DNA of 64,000 nt. It comes from Catonia carolina. Its lineage: Eukaryota > Arthropoda > Insecta > Hemiptera > Achilidae. The notes under the pieces are model-generated. The model ran no database searches. It saw only the letters and a program-made list of their open reading frames with translations, and was not told where the DNA came from. Each line of letters starts with the position of its first letter. Position 1 is the first letter of the stretch. This document shows, one piece after another, positions 44,452 to 55,777 of the stretch. The translations under genes were made by a program, and so were the position numbers. Where the stretch lies: contig JAQMRL010000005.1 of assembly GCA_035578175.1 (NCBI GenBank), positions 54,975,722 through 55,039,721 of the forward strand, read 5' to 3'.

Positions 44452-44565
44452 TTAAACTCATTTGAGAAGTTTTTTTAATTACAAACAAAAGAAAAACTGG
44501 ATTTAGATTTTTTCCATTGCAGTTGTCCTTTTGTTTGTAATTAAACTTCTCGAATGAGGTTAAGT
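44452..44565. repeat. hairpin, ~36-bp arms
   Basis: AACTCATTTGAGAAGTTTTT and AATTACAAACAAAAG pair with CTTTTGTTTGTAATTAAACT and TCTCGAATGAGGTT across a loop of about 45 nt. It lies inside the larger inverted-repeat unit. Confidence 0.75.
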
Positions 44566-44769
44566 TTAAGTTGATTTAAATAACACATTTATGTGTTGGT
44601 CTCGTCAGATGTTTTAAGCGTACGGTACTTCACGAAGTGAAATAATGTAACCTGATGAAGGCGTAGGCACAAGTGCACACACATACTCTGCGCTGCATCA
44701 TTCAGACGACTGGTGGGGTAGGCGAGGTGAGGAAGTGGCATGACCTTCACCCGCACGTTGATTTCAAAT

Positions 44770-45789
44770 AGATTATAGTACGGAAGATTGTTAACGATTT
44801 AGTGGAATATTATTCACTTTGTTTTGTTTATTTTTAGGCATAAATGTAAATATTATACACTTCCATATTATTTTTATCAGTTTTGACACAATTTATTAGT
44901 TTTTTTCGGCGGTTAATTATCTGGTTATTATGCATTAAATCTCCGGCCGACAAAGTTAGATAACACAGCTATTAGTGTCGGTTTTTAAACGTATTGATAT
45001 TATTTTGTTAATTCATTTTCTTCAAACTAACGTTTGTTGTTTTGTTTTCGCAGTTAAGGTTTTTAACATTATAGTATTTGGTTTCACCTAGCCTTCACTC
45101 TTTCTTTTTTTAAGCTCCTTTCGTATGTCTTGTGTAATTCTTTACAAGAAACATTAGTAACATTATTGGATTATCGTTTGGAAAACCCGATTTATTTGAG
45201 TGTTGTTTGTTAATACAAACAAGTCTGTTATATTGGTCAACATTTTGTTTTATAAATATACCATTATGGTATTAAAATGTAGTATTTTCCGTCCTAATTT
45301 CGTTTCATTGTACTGTAAATTTGTACGGATAAATGTATGAATTTTAGTAAGATAAAAAAATTGATAATGTTCAGTTTTAAAATTATTGTATTTTAATCCT
45401 ACAGACCCAAAATATAATAATTATAGTATGTTTTATTAAAAAGTAATTAAATGTAATAAAGAATTGAAATTTGAAAATGAAAATGTTTAATGAACCAAAA
45501 TTTTTTTTTATAAAATGAAATGATTATTACATATAAAATTGAAAATTGTTTAAATAAAATGTTGCTATATGTGATTTCAAAATATTTAAGTTTGTTCAAT
45601 AATTTTTTAATGAGCTCAGTTATAATTAACAATTTATAATGATGAAATTTTTCTGGATTGCTTGCAGTCTTCTGGTTTCTTGTTTTCAATTCATCAATCG
45701 GGAATCAAATGGGGCGTCGATGCCATTGTTGCACTTGGTTTTATAGTCTTAAATTAATTTATTTAAATTTTATCTGAATACTTTTTTTA
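44770..45789. other. no gene or recognised repeat
   Basis: Very AT-rich. Open frames here are short and low-complexity. Confidence 0.4.
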
Positions 45790-46007
45790 GCTTTTATTTG
45801 GTATCGGGAACTGTACAATACTGACAACTATCCAATTTGATCGCTGTATTTTTGAAGTGAATTAGGCATGAGTTTGAACAGGGACTCCCAGTAGAGTTTG
45901 TTAATGGATGGCTGTCAGCTGGTCACCATACAAAGTCGCTTGCCCAACCGGTGTTACTTAACAAATAATAGCGACTTTCTACCAGCTGACTGACTGGGCT
46001 GGCCCGG
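45790..46007 (-). mobile_element. family F retroposon, second copy
   Basis: The first 105 nt on minus are almost identical to the copy at 24686, including both stem pairs. The middle differs by indels (CTGGGAGTCCCTGTTCAAAC is present only here). It ends AATAAAAGC followed by A-rich sequence. Confidence 0.65.
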
Positions 46008-46379
46008 AGGCCTATCTGAATATTTAAAAAAAATCAAAAATGTTGCAGTTGGTTCCATAATTAAATTGAATCTCGATACTCTTGTATAATTCTTTTTTAA
46101 CTGGTTCAAATTCTGATATTTGGCTTCTGGAATTTATTTAAAATATTATATTTCCTTCTTATAATTTATCTTGATATACGAGTATTTAGTTCTTGTTTAG
46201 AATAATTTAAATTAGAAGTTCATTATTTTTGATTATTATTTTAAATTATTTCCTTGAATTTTCAACATATGATTTATTAAGCTGGATCTTAGATCAACGA
46301 TATACTGGAGCATAGACTGCTATTCTACAGGTTTAACTAAAATTCGTGTACCCATTATGCCTAAGAGATGAAAGCTTGT

Positions 46380-46737
46380 TGTTTAGATCATTACCCGATA
46401 GGCTGGTTTGAAGCTCTAGAAGCTTTACTGAGCAAAATGAGGAGTGAGGTAGTTTACCTTAGCCTTCATCACTGAGCGGAAAAGTAGCCTTATCAGCATG
46501 CCAGGCCCTGTAAGAATCATCTACTTTCCACCCTGCAAATGACACCTTCACTTGATTCACTTTCATTCAGGGTCTGGCTGTATAAAATTCATTACTTTCA
46601 GATTAAATTCATTATGATTAAATTTATTACTCTCAGAGTAGATAACTCTGACTAATGTCTTATACACGTCTAACTCTTCTGTTCTTAAATACTTCATTCA
46701 TATAATTGGCTGATTATGTGATAAGAAACAGAACTAT
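46380..46737 (-). mobile_element. family A repeat joined to family B
   Basis: Begins TTTAGATCATTACCCGATAG and proceeds to AAGAAACAGAACTATTTTT, where it fuses directly to family B. A 45-bp internal duplication around AAATTCATTA is present. Confidence 0.75.
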
Positions 46738-47143
46738 TTTTGTATATCGCTTAGTTTAGCGGTACTTAGCGATTTTCTGTTTTTTTTTCACGAAAACGTG
46801 TAAAAAATTCGGTTTTGGTAAGATTTCAGCCTTTTTGTGCATTTTACAACAAAAGTATATATAATCAAATTGATAGGAAATTAAAAGATCTACAACTTTT
46901 ATTTAAGGCATTTTTCTCTACAAAGCCTAGTTAGTTTAGCGTGAAAGAGTGATTTTCCGTATTTTTAAGCCAAACCGAGGTTGATTTTCATTTTGCGTTT
47001 CTTACTCATGATTAAAATAAGTTAATGTTTGTAGGTTAGTTTTTTGTTTATTTCTAATACTTTATTTCTAATGTTAAGTTATATTGTTAATTATTTGCAT
47101 TGGCAAGAGAAAGTTGTGTGATTGTTTCACACCACGTTTTTTA
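46738..47143 (+). mobile_element. family B repeat, 3' half
   Basis: Runs from TATATCGCTTAGTTTAGCGG to TTTCACACCACGTTTTTTA. The junction with family A at 46737 lies in a shared T run, suggesting recombination or microhomology-mediated joining. Confidence 0.75.
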
Positions 47144-47144
47144 T

Positions 47145-47829
47145 AAGAGTATTAAAATTGTGAAATAGAGGTAAATACATTTACCTCTAAATTTTTTTAT
47201 TCCTTCTATTAAGTTTTAGTTTTGAACATTAAGTCTGAGGGGATTTTTCATTCGTTTATTTACTGTGGTTTAGTTTATGTATCTATCTTAATGTATATTT
47301 TCCGAATTGAAACTTGATGGAAAATTGAAACCGGGATCCTTGGCGTAGTACCTGTCTCCCTGTGGCTACGATACCAACGGGCAGGACGATTTTTGTCCGA
47401 ATCTTTTGAAGTTATTACGTAATTTAATCATCCTCGTCTTATTTGGGGGAGAGGGGGTTGCTTATTGTTCGCAATTGAACAGATTGCAACGTACACACAT
47501 TAGGGATAAAAAATTACGCAATTATTTGTGTTGTGTTTTTTATAATCCGAAAACTGAAATAGAGATACGTTTTTGTTTTATTTTGTGTGTAATTATGCAC
47601 TTATTTTTTCCTTACTAAAAACTTGTTTAGTTTTTATTCAAGTGCCGTATGCGACAAGGAATTAATAGGTTACTGGTTAGAGATTATAAGTAGTGTACGT
47701 CCAGTCTTTATGCATAGGCTTACAAGTTGTGGGTGTCTGTGAGTGCGTGGACGTATTTTTTATGCGTGTATATGAATGTTGCCTACTGCTAGACTAATGT
47801 AATTTCATAGACGACGTATATTGTGTCTC
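47145..47829. other. no gene; short family C tail
   Basis: 47445-47512 matches the family C SINE 3' end (GCTTATTGTTCGCAATTGAA to AGGGATAAAAAA). The rest is unrecognised. Confidence 0.45.
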
Positions 47830-47833
47830 TTAA

Positions 47834-50563
47834 CCCTTTACTGCCCCATGTGTCTTGAAAGTTACGTACCATTAATTCAGTTTTATTTAATTCAAAATTT
47901 GTATTTTAACTGTTTTTATTACCCAATGTTACTCTCAAGACACAAATGGTTTCTTATATGCTAGCACCTATGCCATCTATTGGAAAATAAAATAACTATA
48001 ATAGTATCTGTTGACTACTACAGAGGGAAGGAGTAAGAGTTGGCGTAGCCAATTTATACAATTTTTTACATTACTAAATTTTTTTCCAATTAATTCTGAA
48101 AAATGCATATTACATTTATTATTATTTATTTTATAATCACATATTTTTAATATTATTCCTTCAATACATTCAAAAAAGAATTTAGCTAAAACATGTTTGT
48201 TACTTGAAAGTCACAGTTGGCAGTAATGCATTGAAAGAATCATGCAGCAGTTGATTTGTGTTCAGGTTAGGTTCGTTTATAGGTTTTGAGTCTGTTCAGT
48301 GTGTGGAGCATAAGTATTTATTTAAAATGAATAGAAAAAGTTTAAGTGATGAATATATCATTAAAGAACTAAATTATTGTTTATCAGAAGATGAAGATTT
48401 AAGTGATAGTGAGAGTGAAGATGAAATTGAAAATGTTCATGAAGCAACAAGTGCTTTTACACAAGAAGTACCATTAGAAGTGAATGAAAATCCTGATTCG
48501 TCACCAGGTAGTGTTTACATTGGTTTACAGCAAGAAAATAATGGGGTGCAAAATGAGTCTGACTCTGAATTACAATGGAAAACTCCATCATCTAAAATTT
48601 CCAGGCCTATTCCAAAATGGAAAGGCCAGTTGTCAGAATGCAGTGAGGATTTAAGAGATCCTATTTCTTATTTTCGAGACTTTATTTCAGAAGATATCTT
48701 AAATAAAATAATTGAAGAGTCAAACATTTATGCTTTACAAAAAAATATAAAGAAGCCATTAAATTTAGATAAAAATACTCTTGAGCAGTTTATAGGAATA
48801 TGTTTTTATTTCTCAGTGTATGGATTACCACAGAGTCGCATGTACTGGCAACAAGAAACTAGAATAGATAAAATTGCCAATGTTATGTCACGTAATAAGT
48901 ATGAAACAATAAAAAGTAATATTCATTTTAATAATAATGAAATACTCCTTGAAAACCAAGATGATAAATTATTTAAACTACGGCCATTCATTAACTTTCT
49001 CCTAAATAAATTTCAAAATATAGAAATGGATGAAATGATGGCTGTTGATGAACAAATAATTCCGTTTAAAGGGAAACATTCATTAAAAACATATAACCCA
49101 AACAAACCAAAAAAATGGGGTTACAAGTGTTTTCTCTTATGTGATATAAAAGGTATTGTTTATAATTTTGAATTCTATACTGGGAAAGTTACACAAAACC
49201 CGGCCTTACCAGATGTTGGGCTAAGTGGAAATATTGTACTACGATTGTCTGAGGTTATTCCACGCAATATGAATTTCAAACTGTACTTTGACAATTATTT
49301 CAACAGTACAAATTTAGTGATTTGCTTATGGAAAATGGGTATTGAGTCACTTGGTACTGTAAGAATTAACCGGCTAAAAGATTGCTTATTTACTGATGAT
49401 AAAAATATGAAAAAAGCAGGTAGAGGAGCTGTTGAAGAAAGAAATGCGACACATACTGGTTCCAACTACCTCTCTGCAGTTAAGTGGTTTGATAATAAGC
49501 CCGTTCATTTGTTAAGCTCTTTTATAGGAGCATATCCGTTAAGCAAGGTGAAACGATACGACTCAAAACAAAAACAAAAAATTGAAATAAATTGTCCAAG
49601 TATTGTTCTTGTATATAATAAATGTATGGGTGGAGTCGATCTTATGGATGCGCTTATTGCCTTGTATCGAACTGAAATAAAATCTAAAAAATGGTATTTA
49701 AAAATTTATTTTCATTTGATGGATCAGACTGTTGTAAATGCGTGGCTATTGTACAGAAGGCATTACGAAGCATTGAATTTACCCGCCAAAAAACATTTGA
49801 GTCTTTTAAAGTTTAAATGCCACATAGCAGAAGCTCTGTGTTACCAGAATAAAGTAATTTCTAAGAAAAGAGGTAGGCAGAGTAGATCTGTGGAAAATGA
49901 ATTGAACAAGAAGGCTAGGAGAGGACCTATGGCACCAGTTCCAATTCAAGCAGTACGTCAAGATGAAGTTGGTCACTGGCCAAGTTTTGCTGAAAAAAGG
50001 GCCAGATGTAAATTTCCGAGCTGCTCAGCTGCCCCGAAGGTTTATTGCTTGAAGTGCAAAGTACATTTATGTTTCACACCGGAAAAAAATTGTTTTACTT
50101 TGTTTCATACTAAATAATAGTAATAACCACAGTGAAAATGTGATCAAGTAGTTTTTATTTTATAAGCGAAAAAAGTTTGAAAACATTGAACAAATGATCA
50201 AGTAGTCTTTATTTTATAAGTTTTTAGAACAGTAAACAAATCATCAAGCAGTTTTTATTGTGAATTAAGTATTTTGTAAGTTAAGTATTTTATAAATATC
50301 TGATGTATTGTTCTAAAAGCAAAATATTACATGAATAAATAGTAAAACAGTGTTGCTTCAAAGTAATAAAACAAAAACATGCTTTATTTTTACACATTAT
50401 ACTTATAGCCCACTGTATCTTCAAAGTCACGTAGCCCCCCCTGGTACCCAAAAAAAGATTTTTGAAAAAAAATTATCTGAAAATTTGTAAAAAAATATAG
50501 AACTTACTATAATACAGAAAAATATTAATTATTATTCATATTCAAAATTTGGGCAGCAAAGGG
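47834..50563 (+). mobile_element. piggyBac element, apparently complete (2.73 kb)
   Basis: TTAA lies at both edges (47830-47833, 50564-50567). The terminal inverted repeat is CCCTTT(A/G)CTGCCC. Subterminal copies of a TGTCTTGAAAGTTACGTA-like motif lie at about 47851 and about 50408, with a related TTGAAAGTCACAG near 48206. The single gene inside is uninterrupted. Structure and TTAA target are those of piggyBac. Confidence 0.92.
48327..50117 (+). CDS. piggyBac transposase
   Basis: 596 aa starting at the ATG at 48327. The frame is open 23 codons further upstream from a GTG, but no Met lies there. It cuts and pastes the element at TTAA sites in the nucleus. The acidic N-terminus (EDEDLSDSESEDEIE, about 21-35) and the DDE_Tnp_1_7 core are present. 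The catalytic Asp residues of the family appear as AVDEQIIPFKG (D241), LYFDNYF (D322) and GGVDLMD (D438, D441). The C-terminal cysteine cluster (CKFPSC, YCLKCKVHLCF, NCFTLFH) is the zinc-binding DNA-recognition domain. Length is typical. No stop or missing key residue is seen, so it could be active. An alternative is a domesticated gene, but intact terminal repeats argue against that. Confidence 0.92.
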   Translation: MNRKSLSDEYIIKELNYCLSEDEDLSDSESEDEIENVHEATSAFTQEVPLEVNENPDSSPGSVYIGLQQENNGVQNESDSELQWKTPSSKISRPIPKWKGQLSECSEDLRDPISYFRDFISEDILNKIIEESNIYALQKNIKKPLNLDKNTLEQFIGICFYFSVYGLPQSRMYWQQETRIDKIANVMSRNKYETIKSNIHFNNNEILLENQDDKLFKLRPFINFLLNKFQNIEMDEMMAVDEQIIPFKGKHSLKTYNPNKPKKWGYKCFLLCDIKGIVYNFEFYTGKVTQNPALPDVGLSGNIVLRLSEVIPRNMNFKLYFDNYFNSTNLVICLWKMGIESLGTVRINRLKDCLFTDDKNMKKAGRGAVEERNATHTGSNYLSAVKWFDNKPVHLLSSFIGAYPLSKVKRYDSKQKQKIEINCPSIVLVYNKCMGGVDLMDALIALYRTEIKSKKWYLKIYFHLMDQTVVNAWLLYRRHYEALNLPAKKHLSLLKFKCHIAEALCYQNKVISKKRGRQSRSVENELNKKARRGPMAPVPIQAVRQDEVGHWPSFAEKRARCKFPSCSAAPKVYCLKCKVHLCFTPEKNCFTLFHTK

Positions 50564-50567
50564 TTAA

Positions 50568-51285
50568 TCTTCTTAAAAACTCATTCTTGTCAGTTTAAGA
50601 ATATTTTATTACGGTACTTGTTTATTTAATTTTATATAATATTTATAAAAATACTGTCTTATGTTACACTAATTTATCATTTGTTTTTTTTATTATTTAT
50701 AACTTATGTTATTTGTACTCCGAAATTTAAGGCGACCCGGACAAAATAAAAAAAATTAATTTTTTAAAATTATATTTTCGTTAAATCTCTTTTCTTTAAA
50801 ATGATACATAATATCATAGTACTTTTAATTTATTTTTATAAATAAAAAACAATTATTTTAATCCAGTTTCACCGTCAGGTTTTTGCACATTCAAATTAAA
50901 ATTTTCATTGTTTTCATAATCAGTTTTAACGTCTGATTATAAAAGGGAAGCTAGAAGGAAAAGTAATTTTCTATAGAACATCTGAAAGACAATATAACTT
51001 AAATGACTGAAGCGGTAATGTTTTAATGTAAGAGTTAGTTTTTCTTGCACCTTTTAGTTTTTTGTGATTTCCCGCAAATTTGTATTTTTAAGATGAAAGG
51101 AACATTTTCTTACAAACCGTCACAATAATTTGTTGAAATATTTTTAGGGTATGTTGATGTCATAAGAGTGAAACCTATAACCAGAGAATATGTTGATGAA
51201 ATACCTTTTAATAATTATTTCACACCAAAGATGATGCAAAATTGCAAGTATTCGCAAATGTAATACTAAAAATTAAATTTTTCAT
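50568..51285. other. no gene or recognised repeat
   Basis: AT-rich flank of the piggyBac. Nothing supported. Confidence 0.4.
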
Positions 51286-51410
51286 ATATTTTTACTTTCT
51301 CGTGCCTATATGAATATATATAGGAAGGAAAGTATTGTTTTCATGTCGATTTTTCGAAATCGAGTTTTCACTGGATATACACGTTTTCAGACCTCCTAAA
51401 CCCAATTTTT

Positions 51411-51563
51411 TTTTAACGTCCGGCTGTTCTGTAGTTACTGCTAATGCAGACGGTGAAGATGAAATTATTTTTTTGTAACGTATGAAAATATACCGTGCCT
51501 GAATGGAATTCGGACCCAAGATCGCATGATGAGAGACGAGCACGTTACCCCGGCCCCTGATAA
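51411..51563 (-). mobile_element. family E SINE inserted in family B
   Basis: Poly-T on plus (A tail on minus), then AACGTCCGGCTGTTCTGTAG. Flanks CCTCCTAAACCCA and CCCCTGAACCCA resemble each other as a target duplication. Confidence 0.75.
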
Positions 51564-51978
51564 ATGATAAACTGCCCCTGAACCCAAAAAAAACATGTTT
51601 TTAGAGATTGGTCTATGTGTGTGTGTGCGCGCGCGCGCTCGTGTGTGTTTGTGTGAACAATATATCTCAAGAAAGAAACATCGATCGAACTTGAAACTTA
51701 AGTTAGATACCACTAGAGGACCCGACGCGAATATTTTCATCAAAATCGGTCAACCGGAAGTAGTAGTTTATTCGTGTAATTGTTCACTTTTTGCGATTTT
51801 CTCAAAAACGGCTCCTACGATTTTTTTAAAAATCGCCTCATTTACTACATTTTTTATGCACTATAAGATAGAGTAGATGCCATGTCTGCTGAAATTCTTG
51901 AGGGGAGGCTGTGTTCTTGTAGAAAAAATGTTTTTTAAGGCTTTTATATGTATTTTAACGCAAAAATGTATATAATAA

Positions 51979-52757
51979 AATGTATATGTATAAATAAAAT
52001 TCAAATTAATAACCAAAATATAAAAATAGTGCAAAAATTTAAATATCTGGGCGAAATAATAGATAATAAATTAAAAGAAAAACTCTCTTGGAATAACAGA
52101 GCACTTAAAATGAGGAATGCTCATGTTTTAACTAAATCTACATATAATAAAAAATGTCTCTCTACAAACACAAAGATGAGACACTATAGAACTGTGATTC
52201 TGCCAGATGCACTATATGGTAGCGAAACCTTAATACGAATTGAAAACGAAGGGAAAAGTCATCAGACAATTAAAACAGAACGTAGAATTGTTAGAACTTG
52301 CATTAATAAGAACTACAAAAAGGATGGTGTGTGGAGAATCCCCACTAATGAAACAGTGTATGAAGTCGTGGAACCGATTATCAGACTAATGAAAAAGCGC
52401 AGAATTTCTTATTTCTTTCACATATTAAGAATGCCAGAGAATAGGTTATTAAAACAACTTATAACCAAAGGAATCAGTGTGAAATCTGGTGGAAGATACA
52501 TCTCAGCAATTAAAGAGGATCTTGACGAAGTTGGACTGAGGATTGAAGATGCGACAAATAAACCAAAGATAAGGGCGTTTCTAAATGCAAAATGTTTTAA
52601 TGTGGACAAGGTGGCTAGAGTTATGCAGGTGACTGACGAGCAACGAAAAGCAAGATCTGAAAACATGAGGAGCTATTGGCAAAAACAGCGAGCCAATGAA
52701 GTACATGGGAAGCGAACCACAAAGTTGGCTAGAGTGATCCATTGAGGTCAAAAAAAA
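51979..52757 (+). mobile_element. LINE 3' end with long open frame, inside family B
   Basis: The frame is open through 52745. It encodes IVQKFKYLGEIIDNKLKEKL, then YRTVILPDALYGSETLIRIE, RISYFFHILRMPENRLLKQL and the tail DEQRKARSENMRSYWQKQRA. This is the region downstream of the reverse transcriptase in a non-LTR ORF2. About 250 codons without a stop suggest recent insertion, 5'-truncated. It ends GGTCAAAAAAAAA, a likely poly(A) tail. The open frame itself is not a full polymerase. Confidence 0.75.
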
Positions 52758-52952
52758 AGTTGTAAACAATTTGAAAACCTACAACTTTTATTTCTTACAT
52801 TTCTTTGTATAACGCGTATTTTAGCGGTAAGTAGAAATTTTCTGTTTTTTTTTTTTAATGAAAATCTGTAAAAAAAATGTTAACATTTCAGCCTTAGTAA
52901 TTATGCATTTTACGACAAAAGTGTATATTATCAAATTTATAGGAAATTAATT

Positions 52953-53127
52953 TTGTTTTTTTTTTTGGTTTAACGTCCGACTGTTTTGCAATTATTGCTA
53001 ATGCAGACTGTGAAGGATGAAATGATTTTTTGTAACGTATGAAAATATGTCTTGCCTGAATGGGATTTGAACCCAAGACCGCATGATGAGAGGCGAGCAC
53101 GTTACCAACTACTCCAATGCGGCCGGC
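52953..53127 (-). mobile_element. family E SINE, full length
   Basis: Best minus-strand copy: the head GCCGCATTGGAGTAGTTGGT has A-box features, GGGTTCAAATCCC is the B box, and the tail ends in a run of A (poly-T on plus). The tRNA fold is incomplete. Confidence 0.8.
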
Positions 53128-53394
53128 TATGTAGAAAAGTAAAAGATCTATAACTTTATTTCAAGAATTTTTCTCTACAGAGCCTACTTTAGCATCAAAC
53201 AGTGATTTTCCTTGTTACTAAGCCAACCATGGTTGATTTTCATTTTGCGTCTTTCACTCATGATTAAAATTTGGTTACGTTTTTTAGTTTTTGTGTTTAA
53301 TTTTAATGTTTTATTGCTATTGCTTGGTATATTGTTCATTATTTGCATTGGCAAGAGAAAGTCGTGCGTTTTACTCTAGATTTTGTGTATCTAT

Positions 53395-54118
53395 GTTTTT
53401 ATAACTTTTCACCTATTTTTGAAAGCAAGAGTCGCCGCCGAGTAAATGTAAGCTGTTTTTAAAAAAGTGTTTCAAAAGTTTTACTCAGAACTGATGATTT
53501 ATGTTCTTCATTGACATTTTAAATGTAAATTCCGTTTTTCCAACGTGCATATTCAACGTCTTATTCAATACTTTGTAATTACACGTTATTATACGCGTTG
53601 TTGTTATTATACGCGTTAGTAATCTGTATTATATTTTATCTTAAAATTCATTTCTTAGTATTCATCCAAAATTACAGCTTAATTATAAATAATTACGACA
53701 TTCTGCTTATCTGATGATAACTTGGATTTTATTATCTGACATTATTAGCGTTTTTTTATCATAATTCTTAAATAATGAAAGAACTAGTTTGTTTTCATAC
53801 CACGTTTGAAATTCGTTAATAACTTGAGGTTTTTTATGTACGTATTAGTATAATGTTTTGAAGTTTATCCATCGGTTCCGTTCAATATCGATTAAAGGCA
53901 TACAATTTTAATACAATTAATGCTGTTTAAAAATTCTTATCGAAAATTGAACCCAGTACAGTTAATGAGGACGCCTTGGCCACCGAAGCGAGTAACATAA
54001 AATTTACTTTTTATACTGGTTATACAAAATTATGTTGTTTCGGAATCGCAGAAACTCTTCCCTCGAATATTTGAATTTTTAAACATAGTATTTCTGGATC
54101 AGTCGTATTTCGTATGTT
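53395..54118. other. no gene or recognised repeat
   Basis: AT-rich, presumed intron. Nothing supported. Confidence 0.4.
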
Positions 54119-54123
54119 GTAAT

Positions 54124-54790
54124 GTGTAGGTCATCAGCCTTAAGGCTGGTTTAAACCCTTAGAGACTTTACTAAGTAAAACTAGAAGTGAAGTGGTTCAC
54201 AATTTTTTTCCTCACTGAGTGGAAAAGTATGCTTATATAAATAAGCATACTTAAGCCACGCTATATGGCGGGGCCTCTGAAAAGCACAAACTTCCACTTT
54301 GCAAATGACACTTTCTTTTTGTTCACCGCAGGAACTGGCTGTATAATAAAATTCATTATTGTCAGAGGAGATAACTGACTATTATAATGACTTTTACACC
54401 TCTACCTCTTCTGTTCTTAAATGTGTAATCATATAATTTGCTGACCGTGTGATAAAAAACAGAACTATTTTTTATAGCTCTGAAACTAGTAGATCGAGTG
54501 CAAATAATTTAAGAGTCATAGAATTGGCTGACCATGGGATTAGAAACAGAATTATTATTTATAGCTCTGAAACTAGTAGATCGAGTGCAAATAATTTAAG
54601 AGTCATAGAATTGGCTGACCGTATGATTAGAAACGGAACTATTTTTCATAGCTCTGAAACTAGTAGATCGAGTGCAAACAATTTGAGTCATAGCCAACCA
54701 TGTGATTAAAAACAGAACTATTTTTTGTAGCCCTGTTACTAGCAGATCGAGTGCAAATAAAATTTAACACTCCAATTGTCTGTCATGGGC
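54124..54790 (-). mobile_element. family A repeat with fourfold tandem end
   Basis: The normal element from AGGTCATCAGCCTTAAGGCT continues into four head-to-tail units of about 88 bp (54430-54770), each GCTGACC(A/G)T ... CAGAACTATTTTT ... AGATCGAGTGCAAATAATTT. Flanking TTCGTATGT occurs at about 54109 and 54797. Confidence 0.85.
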
Positions 54791-54797
54791 ATATATT

Positions 54798-55777
54798 CGT
54801 ATGTCGACATCAAATAATTTGATATCGTGTTACTGAATGTGTGTATTACATCATGTCCTTTAGATCTTTGATACTATTTCTTTCAAAATACAATTATAAG
54901 TTACTTTAGAAGAATTTTTTTTTTTTGTAATTTTATATTCGTTAATTCTAATACAGATGACGAAGAAGGACGGGTAAAAATTACTGATGAAAAATCCCAG
55001 TTTTTTCGCCGGGAATCGAACCCGGTGTCTTAGAGGTTACAGTCATCTGCAAAATCAAAATCGGATTAAATAACAATGAAATATAAATTTTGTAATATAC
55101 CCATGCTAGATTTGTTCAGTTTACTGTGATTTTATTATTTTTTTTAAGTTGAATTTAGTTTGTAAACTTCTTCCAAGGATTATTGCTTTGAATTCTTTAA
55201 AAATGTTTCGTCCTGTTCAAATTAAAATGGATGTCGGTGAGATCTATCACCATTCCATATGAAGTTTTTAATGGTTTATTTCGTTTAATTCTTGCAATGA
55301 TCCGTTGAACGTTACGAAAGAACTTTTAAAAGCAAGTGATTTATTCGAAACAACTTATAAACAAGCCATTCCTTTTTTCGCTCGGTCGTAAAAATAAAAT
55401 AGGAAATGAGTTAACGGCGTGGACGTGGTCGCTTAAATATTCATGTGATTAATGTTTCCGAAGGAATTCATAGCTAGTGTCGATCATAATGATGACGGCG
55501 ATTCTAGAAGGAATGTAATTGTGTAAATGAATTCAAAATTATTAATGTTATTGTTATCAGTGTAAAGCTCTTGCAGTTTCTATTGATCTCTGAAGTTTAA
55601 TCAACATAATTATTTTACAAGGTTTTCCTTATAGTATTGGCTGGCTACACAGCTTTAAATTCTATTATATATTAATAGGGCTGTTAATGAATCATTCTTC
55701 TGGAACGGGCTTAAAATTTTCTATAAAAAAAATTTGAATTGTGTCTCCGTTTTCCAATTATCCTCTTCTTCATTGTC
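54798..55777. other. no gene; a tRNA-like fragment
   Basis: At 55003-55045 the minus strand reads CACCGGGTTCGATTCCCGGC, a SINE or tRNA T-arm relic without the rest of a cloverleaf. Otherwise nothing recognised. Confidence 0.4.

Larger units (their letters stand above)
51292..53390 (+). mobile_element. family B repeat carrying three insertions
   Basis: Family B pieces lie at 51292-51410, 51564-51978, 52758-52952 and 53128-53390. Separating them are a family E SINE, a LINE 3' end and a second family E SINE. Removing them restores the normal order of family B blocks. Confidence 0.85.

Noticed and set aside
54449..54709. 86-aa repetitive protein
   Set aside because: Produced by the 88-bp tandem units of a family A end. 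No start context, no homologue and no function expected.
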